From JANYGM01 sp043764015 (GTDB taxonomy: Bacteria > Bacteroidota > Bacteroidia > Cytophagales > Thermonemataceae), in assembly GCA_043764015.1 (NCBI GenBank), contig JAYUKY010000041.1:1-56009 (forward strand): DNA of 56,009 nt. The letters are read 5' to 3'. The position numbers were made by a program, and so were the translations under genes. Under the pieces are notes generated by a model that saw only the letters and a list, made by a program, of their open reading frames with translations, did no database searches and had not been told where the DNA came from. Below are positions 15,667 through 22,741 of this stretch, one piece after another (the first letter of the stretch is position 1; each line of letters opens with the position of its first letter).

Positions 15667-16113
15667 TTAGGTGTTATTTTTCCGAAATTCGTTACATTCA
15701 AAAGGCTCAATTTTGCTTTTTATTGAAAATTTGCCAGTTACAAATATTCCTGCACTATCATAAGCAAAAACAGCAACAATAGTGTCTTTTTTCTCAATAG
15801 AACGGTAAGAAACCCATTCAAAACCTCTATTTTGAGGGTCTGTAACTTTTGGATAGAATTTTGTTGTGTTTCCTTTTTTGATTTTATATTTGTTTTGCAA
15901 ACCTTTAAAAATTTCTATCTGATATTGAATAGTTGTATCATCTATTACTGTGGTAGTCAATCTATTATCTCCACAAAGAAGAGAATTAGGTATTTCTTGG
16001 GTAAGTCCCGTATGAATTTGAGCGGCACTTGTTGCATCAAATTTCACCCCAACTTGACAAGCAAAAAGAGATAAAACCAGCAAAGAAACCAAGAAATTTA
16101 AACGTTTTTTCAT
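15667..16113 (-). CDS. Lipoprotein of unknown function
   Basis: From ATG 16113 the product has a lipobox (SLLVLSLFAC) and a mature part of about 130 residues without recognised domain. Starts upstream to 16218 are in frame but lie beyond the -7 box on this strand (TAAGTTTG, 16166-16159), so they would precede the message. Likely periplasmic or surface lipoprotein. Confidence 0.6.
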   Translation of the reverse strand: MKKRLNFLVSLLVLSLFACQVGVKFDATSAAQIHTGLTQEIPNSLLCGDNRLTTTVIDDTTIQYQIEIFKGLQNKYKIKKGNTTKFYPKVTDPQNRGFEWVSYRSIEKKDTIVAVFAYDSAGIFVTGKFSIKSKIEPFECNEFRKNNT

Positions 16114-16158
16114 AGAAGTTTTTTGAGAGAAATTCACCAAAATGGGGGAAATTTGTGC

Positions 16159-16195
16159 CAAACTTACGCATTTTATGCTAATTATCTTATCTTTG
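16159..16195. promoter_or_regulatory. Two divergent -7 boxes
   Basis: TAAGTTTG on the minus strand (16166-16159) faces the lipoprotein gene, and TATCTTTG on the plus strand (16188-16195) faces the gene at 16237. Their -33 elements are not clear, so strength is uncertain. Confidence 0.45.
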
Positions 16196-16236
16196 CAACA
16201 GAAAATTTTATCAAACAATTATTTTAACTATTTTTT

Positions 16237-16617
16237 ATGCTTCCAAAAATCAAAAAAATTATATTTGAAAATTACACAGATATACACACAGAAATAGACA
16301 GCGAAAACTCGCTTAGAGTTGCTTTGAGAGAAAACTATTGGATAGAATTTTTTATTAAAAATGTTAATGAAAATAATGTTATGGTGATGAGCTTGCTGCT
16401 TTGGAAAAATTTTGAAGATTTCCCTGTTTACGGTGAAATGGCTGAATATCAAGAACGAATGGAAAAATATTTGGAAATAAACCATTTTTCTCCAAAAAAC
16501 AGGATTGTGAATAGTGGAGGTTATTTTTACCTAGAACAGAGCATCAATAATACGGAGAATTTGAAGGAAAATATAGATGAAATAATGTCGTTGGCAACCA
16601 GTTTGCATTATATTTAA
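16237..16617 (+). CDS. Small soluble protein of unknown function
   Basis: 126 residues, no signal peptide. Alternating strands and helices (LRVALRENYWIEFFIKNV; FYLEQSINNTENLKENI) loosely recall the fold of YbjN-type chaperone-like proteins, but the match is weak. Own promoter at 16188. Function not assigned. Confidence 0.5.
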   Translation: MLPKIKKIIFENYTDIHTEIDSENSLRVALRENYWIEFFIKNVNENNVMVMSLLLWKNFEDFPVYGEMAEYQERMEKYLEINHFSPKNRIVNSGGYFYLEQSINNTENLKENIDEIMSLATSLHYI

Positions 16618-16687
16618 AATTGCAACTTTTTTAGTATTTTTTTGGTAATAATAGTGCGTTTAACTTCATAATTCATAAGATAAAAAA

Positions 16688-18181
16688 ATGACAATAGAAC
16701 AAATTTATACAAATTGTTTGGCGCAAGGTGCGTATTATATCACCTCTAACGGTGAGGCAGCAATTATTGACCCTTTGCGTGAAACAAAACCTTATTTGGA
16801 GCGTCTGGAACGTGATAATATGAAATTAAAATATATATTTGAAACGCATTTTCACGCTGATTTTGTGAGCGGACACCTGGATTTGAGCCAAAAAACTAAT
16901 GCTACAGTTGTTTTTGGTCCTGATGCTAATTTTGATTTTGACGTAACTTTTGATAAAAATTTTGGTACAAAATTACCCGTTATTTCTGCAAAAGATAACC
17001 AAATTTTTGAAATTGGTCATATAAAAATAAAAGTCTTACATACGCCAGGACATACATTAGAAAGTTCTTGTTTTCTTTTGATAGATGAAAATGGCAAAGA
17101 AAATGCCCTTTTTAGTGGAGATACATTATTTATTGGTGATGTTGGTCGTCCTGATTTGGCGCAAAAGTCTGCCACAATGACCCAAGAGCAATTAGCAGCA
17201 ATTTTGTACCATTCTTTGCGTACCAAAATAATGATTTTGCCTGATGACGTACTCGTATATCCTGCTCACGGTGCTGGAAGTGCTTGTGGAAAGAATATGA
17301 GCAAAGAAACTTTTTCAACTATTGGTATTCAAAAGCAATTAAACTATGCTTTGCGCTCCAATATGACTGAAAATGAGTTTGTAGAAGAAGTAACAGATGG
17401 ACTTTTGCCTGCACCTGCGTACTTTGGAATGAACGTAGCTATGAATAAAAACGGTTACGAAAGTTTTGATAGAATTTTGCATAACGGTATGAAAGCCGTT
17501 GAGTTAGCACAATTTGAAATCATTGCGGAAGCAAATAATGCCTTGATTTTGGATACAAGAAGTAACGGAGATTTTGCACTTGGTTTTGTTCCACAGGCTA
17601 TAAATATTGGCATTGTTGGAGATTTTGCGCCTTGGGTCGGAGCAATGATTGGTGATGTAAAACAACCAATTCTTTTGATTACGGAAATTGGAAAAGAAGA
17701 GGAAACCGTAACACGTCTTACTCGTGTAGGTTTTGACAATATTTTAGGACATTTGAAAGGCGGTTTTGAGGCTTGGAAAAACGCAGGGAAAGAAATTGAT
17801 AAAGTCAATAGAATTACGGCAGACCAATTTAATGATGCTTATTTTACTGAAATATCCATTGAACAACATCCAGATAAAGATGGAGATTTTGGAAGAAAAA
17901 GGAGTAAAATTATTGATGTCCGTAAAATAGGAGAATATGAAACAGAACACATAGAAGAGGCTTTTTCTCGTCCTTTGGCAAACATCAATGAATGGATAAA
18001 AGAGGTAAATCCTTGGGAACATTTTTTCCTGCATTGCGCTGGTGGCTACCGCAGTATGATAGCCGCAAGCATTTTGAAGGCAAGAGGTTACAAGAATTTT
18101 ACTGAGATTGAAGGTGGTTTTAATGCCATTGCAAAGACAACTATTCCAAGAAGTAAATTTATGTGTCAGAGTAAAGTATAG
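16688..18181 (+). CDS. Persulfide dioxygenase-like MBL-fold protein with two rhodanese domains
   Basis: Residues 1-240 are an ETHE1-type metallo-hydrolase: THFHADFVSGH, HTPGHTLESS, FSGDTLFIGDVGRPDL, YPAHGAGS. Such enzymes oxidise glutathione- or other thiol persulfides to sulfite with Fe(II). Two rhodanese domains follow (about 265-365 and 380-490). The second has the active-site loop HCAGGYRS with its Cys; the first has TEIGKEEE where the Cys should be and is probably inactive. Fusion of dioxygenase and sulfurtransferase is common in bacterial sulfide oxidation. With a bacillithiol enzyme in this genome, bacillithiol persulfide is a possible substrate (inference). Confidence 0.9.
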   Translation: MTIEQIYTNCLAQGAYYITSNGEAAIIDPLRETKPYLERLERDNMKLKYIFETHFHADFVSGHLDLSQKTNATVVFGPDANFDFDVTFDKNFGTKLPVISAKDNQIFEIGHIKIKVLHTPGHTLESSCFLLIDENGKENALFSGDTLFIGDVGRPDLAQKSATMTQEQLAAILYHSLRTKIMILPDDVLVYPAHGAGSACGKNMSKETFSTIGIQKQLNYALRSNMTENEFVEEVTDGLLPAPAYFGMNVAMNKNGYESFDRILHNGMKAVELAQFEIIAEANNALILDTRSNGDFALGFVPQAINIGIVGDFAPWVGAMIGDVKQPILLITEIGKEEETVTRLTRVGFDNILGHLKGGFEAWKNAGKEIDKVNRITADQFNDAYFTEISIEQHPDKDGDFGRKRSKIIDVRKIGEYETEHIEEAFSRPLANINEWIKEVNPWEHFFLHCAGGYRSMIAASILKARGYKNFTEIEGGFNAIAKTTIPRSKFMCQSKV

Positions 18182-18391
18182 CTACGCAAAACCTCCCGAA
18201 AGCAGAAAAAACTTTCGGAAAGTTGAAATCTCCTTCAATGCTACAGTCGCCATCGTACCAGAAATTCTATACTTAGACTTTAATGGAGACACTTCACTTT
18301 GATTATTAAAGTAGTTTGGTTAAAACAATTATTTGTTTGTTTAAGTTTTTTAGCGTATATATATTTTAAAATCACCTATAAACTGTATTTT

Positions 18392-19282
18392 ATGAAAGCA
18401 ACTATTATTTTGAATAGTATTTTTATTGTGCTTTTGTGTTTGATATTGGGTGCTTGCAACAGAATAGAAGAAAGCAAAAATGCTATTTCAGACTCTTCCT
18501 ACTACCCTGATGGTGATGATATTTTTGTTTATAAACAAGATGATTTGTTGCTTTTTTGCACATATAAAGACATTGGCAAACTTATAGGCGAGCCAACTAT
18601 GAAAATAGCATCTGTTATGTATTTACCGAGGATTTTTACGAATGAAAGCCATTTTATTAAGACTTTTACGATTAAGACTTTTACGAATGAAAGCCATTTT
18701 ATTGCTGTCAGGAATGATAAAAACGTAGCCAAATATTTTGATGTTTATAACGACAAAATTATTGACAATCAAAACATTGAAAAAATAAATACGTTTATCC
18801 CACTTTCAAGTAGCGACAGATATAGAAGTTTGTTTTATGCTAAAGAACAAGATAATACTAAACCACAACAGTTTAACAATAGACCGCAACGGTTTTTTGA
18901 ACACCAATCAGTAGCACAGAATTCTGATTATGAAGCATTTATATACAAAGAAGAAGTATCAGATTATGAATACGAATTTATTGGTATGATTAGCAGTACA
19001 GAAGGGTTTCTTTGGGAAATCCCCTTAACATCTATTATTAAAATGAGGAATAATATCACAAAAGACAACTTAAAAAACCCCTCAAAAAATTCCAGAATTA
19101 TTGGAGATATTTTGTACCTGCAACTTGATTATAAAGTAAGATATAACAATTTTAGCCGTAGAACCTCTGAAGATAATATTTCCACCATTTGCGCCATTGA
19201 CAAACTCACAGGGAAAATTATCTGGATTTATGATACTTACGAGTTTAGCACCGCAAAACTTGTAGAAAATTCAGAAAAATAA
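18392..19282 (+). CDS. Lipoprotein with internal 45-bp duplication
   Basis: From ATG 18392 the protein is 296 residues with a lipobox (LLCLILGAC). No recognised domain; the mature part holds short beta-like stretches. A 25-bp segment (18634-18658) recurs exactly at 18679-18703, 45 bp later, giving two copies of FTNESHFI in frame. It ends before a very strong terminator. Confidence 0.6.
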   Translation: MKATIILNSIFIVLLCLILGACNRIEESKNAISDSSYYPDGDDIFVYKQDDLLLFCTYKDIGKLIGEPTMKIASVMYLPRIFTNESHFIKTFTIKTFTNESHFIAVRNDKNVAKYFDVYNDKIIDNQNIEKINTFIPLSSSDRYRSLFYAKEQDNTKPQQFNNRPQRFFEHQSVAQNSDYEAFIYKEEVSDYEYEFIGMISSTEGFLWEIPLTSIIKMRNNITKDNLKNPSKNSRIIGDILYLQLDYKVRYNNFSRRTSEDNISTICAIDKLTGKIIWIYDTYEFSTAKLVENSEK

Positions 19283-19301
19283 TAAATAAAAAAAATATAG
19301 A

Positions 19302-19360
19302 AATAATAAAAACCCTATAAAAACACATTTTAAATGTGTTTTTATAGGGTTTTTATTATT
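19302..19360. terminator. Strong bidirectional terminator
   Basis: 29-bp perfect arms with one central base; the stem begins AATAATAAAAACCC and the loop region is TTTTAAAT. It sits between the convergent lipoprotein and sua5 genes, with A/T runs on both flanks. Confidence 0.88.
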
Positions 19361-19403
19361 GAAGTCAGGTATTTCCAACTGACTGCAATAATCAGTACAA
19401 GTT

Positions 19404-20021
19404 TTACATAAACTCTTCCAAAACGCCTGCGCCCTGCCTGATTATCTCAAAATCATCAGTTGTGGCATCAACAATGGTAGAAAGAGAAAGCCCCCCTACT
19501 CCGCTATCTATCACAATATCAACAAGATGCCCAAATTTTTCGTGGATAAGTTCTGGGTCAGTCATATATTCCACCATATCATCATCATCTACAGAGGTCG
19601 TAATGAGCGGATTACCCAATTTTTCTACAAGCATTCTAGGAATATTATGGTCTGGAATACGAATACCAACTGTTTTTTTGTTATTATCCAATATTTTTGG
19701 CACTTTGTTTGTTGCCTCCAAAATAAAAGTAAAAGCACCAGGCAAAGCTTTTTTCATCAGTTTGAAAGTGGCATTGCTAAGCCCACGTGCATATTCTGAA
19801 ATATGGCTCAAATCATTACAAATAAAAGCAAAATTAGCTTTTTTAGGTTTGATATTTTTGATAGCGCAAATACGTTCTATGGCACGTTGGTTATGTAAAT
19901 CACAACCAATACCATAAACTGTATCAGTCGGATAAATAATTACACCACCATTTTTAAGACAATCTATGACTTGCTTAATTTTGCGCTCATCTGGGTTTTT
20001 TGGGTGAATGGAAAGAAGCAT
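19404..20021 (-). CDS. L-threonylcarbamoyladenylate synthase (Sua5/YciO/YrdC)
   Basis: Forms threonylcarbamoyl-AMP for the t6A37 modification of ANN-decoding tRNAs. The YrdC core is clear: GGVIIYPTDTVYGIGCDL near the start, RICAIKNIKPKKANFAFIC, PGAFTFILEA, KTVGIRIPDH, ITTSVD. ATG 20021 gives about 205 residues, the usual single-domain length. In-frame codons up to 20096 encode HTSHFTPQ from a degenerate repeat and are not part of the protein. Confidence 0.92.
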   Translation of the reverse strand: MLLSIHPKNPDERKIKQVIDCLKNGGVIIYPTDTVYGIGCDLHNQRAIERICAIKNIKPKKANFAFICNDLSHISEYARGLSNATFKLMKKALPGAFTFILEATNKVPKILDNNKKTVGIRIPDHNIPRMLVEKLGNPLITTSVDDDDMVEYMTDPELIHEKFGHLVDIVIDSGVGGLSLSTIVDATTDDFEIIRQGAGVLEEFM

Positions 20022-20025
20022 ATTT

Positions 20026-20068
20026 TGAGGTGTGAAGTGTGAAGTATGAGGTGTGAAGTAAATACAAA
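20026..20068 (+). repeat. Degenerate GTGAAGT tandem repeat ending AAATACAA
   Basis: About five imperfect copies of GTGAAGT/GTATGAG, then TAAATACAAAA. It lies immediately upstream of sua5 on the opposite strand. Related arrays with the same word are at 25500, 33133 and 35759. Confidence 0.65.
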
Positions 20069-20102
20069 AGTTTTTATTATAATTACATCTTACCATTTTT
20101 TA

Positions 20103-20132
20103 TTGGAAATCCCAATTTTGTTCTTATTTTTG
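20103..20132 (+). promoter_or_regulatory. Probable promoter for mltG
   Basis: TTGG (20103-20106), about 19 nt, then TATTTTTG (20125-20132), about 90 bp before the mltG start. Confidence 0.45.
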
Positions 20133-20223
20133 TACAAAATACGGCAAAAATCCACCTATTTCCAAATTTACTATATATCTTTCTCCACCCACAAATTTTA
20201 ATCAATTTAATCAATTATTATAT

Positions 20224-21342
20224 ATGAGTTCCGACAATAATTCACTAGAAAATTTTTCAGAAAATCACGCTAAAATAGTAGCGAAAGCATCACGCAAACG
20301 CACTATTTTGCTTGTTCTCTTTGTTTCTTTGGCTATTTTGATTTCTAGTTTTTCATTTTATGCATATCAGGTCGCAAATAGCCCTAATTTTTGTTTTGGG
20401 AAAAAGCCTGTTTACCTTTATTTGCCACAAGGTGCAACATTTCAGACGGTTTTAGACTCTCTCAAAAAGAATGATGTTATTTATAATGTTACCTCTTTTG
20501 CTTTTATGTCAAAAATACTAAAATACCAAGAAAATGTGAAACCAGGTAGGTATTTGATAGAAACAAATATGAATAATATCAAACTTGTACGCAATTTGCG
20601 TGCAGGCGCACAAGCACCTCAAAAAGTTATTTTTAATAATATTCGCCTTAAAGAAGACCTTGCAGACCGTCTTTGCCCACAAGTAACAATAAAACGTGAA
20701 GACCTTTTGAAAGCCTTGAATGATGACAAATACACCCAAAAATATGGATTTACGTCTGCAAATATTATGGCTATGTTTTTGCCAAATACGTATGAAGTTT
20801 ATTGGAATGTTAGTGTAGATGGATTTTTTGAGAAAATGCACAAAGAATACCAAAAATTTTGGACTCCAGAACGCCTAGCAAAGGCAAAAACTATCAACCT
20901 CACTCCTATTGAAGTGGCGGTTTTGGCGGCTATTGTTGATGCAGAAACCGTAAAAACAGACGAAAAACCTCGTGTTGCGAGCGTGTATATGAACAGATTA
21001 GCTAAAAAAGATTTATTGCAGGCAGACCCAACTGTTATTTTTGCGACAGGAGATTTTACCATAAAAAGAGTGCTAAACGTGCATCTTGCCACAGATTCCC
21101 CTTATAATACGTACAAATACAAAGGTTTGCCACCTGGCGTAATACGTTTGCCTACTATTAGCGGTTTAGATGCCGTTTTAAATCACGAAAAAACAGATTT
21201 CTACTTCTTTTGCGCCAAAGAAGATTTTTCTGGTTATCATAACTTTGCGGTCAAACTTTCGGAACACAATCAAAACGCAAAACGCTATCAAGCAGCTTTA
21301 AATGTACTTTTAGCTAAGAAAAAAGCAGAAGGAAAACTCTAA
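20224..21342 (+). CDS. mltG: Endolytic murein transglycosylase MltG
   Basis: Cuts nascent glycan strands of peptidoglycan at the inner membrane. A cytoplasmic lead of about 35 residues precedes one membrane helix (TILLVLFVSLAILISSFSF). A LysM-like segment (QGATFQTVLDSLKKNDVI) is followed by the YceG domain with the catalytic Glu in AAIVDAETVKTDEKP and the signature LQADPTVIFATGD, SPYNTYKYKGLPPGVI. Length 372 is normal. The metallo-beta-lactamase gene starts 16 bp downstream, so the two cell-wall-related genes are probably cotranscribed. Confidence 0.95.
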   Translation: MSSDNNSLENFSENHAKIVAKASRKRTILLVLFVSLAILISSFSFYAYQVANSPNFCFGKKPVYLYLPQGATFQTVLDSLKKNDVIYNVTSFAFMSKILKYQENVKPGRYLIETNMNNIKLVRNLRAGAQAPQKVIFNNIRLKEDLADRLCPQVTIKREDLLKALNDDKYTQKYGFTSANIMAMFLPNTYEVYWNVSVDGFFEKMHKEYQKFWTPERLAKAKTINLTPIEVAVLAAIVDAETVKTDEKPRVASVYMNRLAKKDLLQADPTVIFATGDFTIKRVLNVHLATDSPYNTYKYKGLPPGVIRLPTISGLDAVLNHEKTDFYFFCAKEDFSGYHNFAVKLSEHNQNAKRYQAALNVLLAKKKAEGKL

Positions 21343-21358
21343 AAATAAAAATTTTAAA

Positions 21359-22114
21359 ATGAAATCCAGTATTAAAACATTATTAATTATTTTTTCTATC
21401 ATTATTGTGAGTTGTAATACTCAAAAACAGCTCACATTCAAATCTAAAAGGGTTTACAAATCAAAAAAATTAATTATTAAGCAGATTTCTGAAAATACAT
21501 TTCAGCATATCTCTTTTTTGCAAACTAATGATTTTGGAAATGTTCCTTGTAATGGGCTTATTGTCAGAAATAATAATGAAACAATTATTTTTGATACTCC
21601 GACTAATACATCAACTTCAGAAGAACTTATTAACTGGGTCAAAAAAACGCTTAATTGCAAGATAAATGCAATTATTCCTACCCACTTTCATAATGACTGC
21701 TTGGCTGGGCTAAAAGCATTTGAAAAATACAATATTCCTTCTTATGCAAATATAGAAACCATAAAATTGGCAAAAGAAAATAACCTGTCAGTCCCTGAAA
21801 ATGGCTTTATAGACTCTCTATGCCTAAAAGTAGGTAATGAAATTATTATTACCAAGTTTTTTGGAGAAGGACACACAAAAGATAATATTATAGGCTATTT
21901 CCCAAGTGAAAATGTGATGTTTGGTGGGTGTCTAATAAAAACATTGAATGCTACCAAAGGCTTTTTGGGTGATGCCAATACCGTGGAGTGGTCAAATACT
22001 GTAGAAAAAGTCAAAAAAGCATACCCAAATGTCAAAATTGTTGTTCCTGGACACGGAGATTGTGGCAATATGGAACTTCTTGATTATACCATCAAATTAT
22101 TCAAAGCCCAATAA
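21359..22114 (+). CDS. Subclass B1 metallo-beta-lactamase, lipoprotein
   Basis: Complete B1 zinc set is visible: Zn1 ligands H109, H111 and H172 (PTHFHND, GEGHTKD); Zn2 ligands D113, C191 and H232 (MFGGCLIK, VPGHGDCG). The order and spacing match B1 enzymes such as BlaB and IND of Flavobacteriia, and GGCLIK is diagnostic for this subclass; the Lys is the substrate-carboxylate binder. The position after the zinc Asp is Cys rather than the more common Arg or Ser. The N-terminus has a lipobox (IIIVSC, Cys19), so the enzyme is probably lipid-anchored, as NDM-1 is. Activity and spectrum cannot be read from sequence. Confidence 0.9.
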   Translation: MKSSIKTLLIIFSIIIVSCNTQKQLTFKSKRVYKSKKLIIKQISENTFQHISFLQTNDFGNVPCNGLIVRNNNETIIFDTPTNTSTSEELINWVKKTLNCKINAIIPTHFHNDCLAGLKAFEKYNIPSYANIETIKLAKENNLSVPENGFIDSLCLKVGNEIIITKFFGEGHTKDNIIGYFPSENVMFGGCLIKTLNATKGFLGDANTVEWSNTVEKVKKAYPNVKIVVPGHGDCGNMELLDYTIKLFKAQ

Positions 22115-22127
22115 AAAATAAATATTA

Positions 22128-22159
22128 TTTGTTTTTATTAAAAAATTCTTGTATCTTTG
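22128..22159 (+). promoter_or_regulatory. Strong Bacteroidota promoter for a noncoding transcript
   Basis: TTTG (22128-22131), exactly 20 nt, then TATCTTTG (22152-22159), a full match to consensus. No protein gene begins within the next 570 bp, so it should drive the tRNA-like locus. Predicted transcription start is near 22165. Confidence 0.75.
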
Positions 22160-22165
22160 CCTTTG

Positions 22166-22325
22166 GAGTTAGCTTTAGCCTTAATTATTTTAGTGTTAAA
22201 AATGTTTTTCAGCTAAACGTACTTCCCCTCCGAAGGAATGCGACGTTTTGATGAAGAATTTTAGCATTAGTTTTTCGCTCCTTAGTGTAAGATTTAACAG
22301 TTTTTGAGAGAAAATAGCTTTTTTG
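22166..22325 (+). ncRNA. Structured noncoding leader of the tRNA-like locus
   Basis: About 160 nt without an open frame but with nested complementarity: TTAGCT near 22168 with AGCTAA at 22211, AAACGT (22215-22220) with ACGTTT (22243-22248), and inside it TTCC (22223) with GGAA (22235). It matches no tmRNA, RNase P RNA, 6S or SRP RNA signature I know. It may be an independent RNA or simply a leader to the tRNA-like segments. Confidence 0.35.
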
Positions 22326-22360
22326 TGCCTAGTGCGGTGGTTCAAATCCACCCGCTTCTA
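22326..22360 (+). other. tRNA 3' half without its 5' half in front
   Basis: T-stem GGTGG (22336-22340), T-loop TTCAAAT, CCACC (22348-22352), acceptor strand CGCTTCT (22353-22359) and discriminator A22360 are all canonical; the five bases AGTGC before it would be the variable loop. No D-arm or matching acceptor strand lies upstream. The complement AGAAGCG of its acceptor strand occurs 72 bp downstream at 22432. CCA is not encoded. Confidence 0.6.
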
Positions 22361-22390
22361 CTAAACAAAGTAGCAAGATTGACGTAGATA

Positions 22391-22430
22391 AATCACTACT
22401 CACTTAAACACTACTCACTAATTCACTACA
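22391..22430 (-). repeat. Degenerate GTAGTGA repeat between tRNA halves
   Basis: On the minus strand imperfect copies of GTAGTGA/GTGAGTA. It has the style of the other degenerate word arrays and sits exactly between the 3' half and the 5' half of the tRNA-like gene. Confidence 0.5.
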
Positions 22431-22431
22431 T

Positions 22432-22468
22432 AGAAGCGTAGCTCAGTGGCAGAGCAAGGGTCTGATGT
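22432..22468 (+). other. tRNA 5' half without a 3' half behind it
   Basis: Acceptor strand AGAAGCG (22432-22438), linker TA, D-stem GCTC (22441), 7-nt D-loop AGTGGCA, GAGC (22452-22455), then A and AGGGTCTGATGT. If AGGGT is the anticodon stem, the loop CTGATGT would carry GAT. No T-arm or CGCTTCT strand follows; the perfect 7-bp acceptor partner is the upstream fragment at 22353. Only three anticodon-stem pairs (AGG with CCT 22328-22330) form with that fragment. Confidence 0.6.
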
Positions 22469-22517
22469 AACAAAGAAAAGTGTATGATTTTCAAAGACTT
22501 CGCAGCCAAGTGCTGCT

Positions 22518-22591
22518 AACATTGTAGCTCAACTGGTTAGAGCACTAGACTCAGGATCTAGGGGTTGTTGGTTCAAGTCCAACAAGTGTTA
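22518..22591 (+). tRNA. Class I tRNA-like gene, anticodon CAG
   Basis: Complete cloverleaf lengths: acceptor AACATTG (22518) with AAGTGTT (22584), D-stem GCTC/GAGC, anticodon stem CTAGA/TCTAG with loop CTCAGGA (anticodon CAG at 22552-22554, Leu by the code), 5-nt variable loop GGGTT, T-stem GTTGG/CCAAC with TTCAAGT loop, discriminator A. Oddities: bacterial leucine tRNAs have a long variable arm and this one does not; the acceptor begins A:T, has one T:G pair and ends in a G-A mismatch (22524/22584). It could be a decayed tRNA, a different-identity tRNA or a tRNA mimic. Confidence 0.6.
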
Positions 22592-22592
22592 C

Positions 22593-22628
22593 GGGTGCGG
22601 GGAGAGGTTACTCCCCCACCCATTTTTT
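22593..22628 (+). terminator. Strong intrinsic terminator of the tRNA-like locus
   Basis: GGGTG and GGGGAG pair with CTCCCC and CACCC around an AGGTTA loop (one bulged C), followed by ATTTTTT. It begins two bases after the tRNA discriminator base. Confidence 0.88.
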
Positions 22629-22741
22629 ATGCCCTTTTTTTTCTTTTGTTGATAGATGTTTTGAGTGATTTTATTGTTTTTTGAGATTTTTTTTATAAAT
22701 TTCAGAAAAATAACAAAGCTAGCTATAAAATTATCTTTTAT

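Noticed and set aside
18108..18302. Open frame after the persulfide dioxygenase
   Set aside because: It mostly overlaps the rhodanese end in another frame and lacks a plausible start or family.
22326..22468. Permuted two-piece tmRNA
   Set aside because: A true D-stem is present and no tag-peptide frame or tmRNA 5' signature (GGGGCTG...GATTCGAC) is visible.
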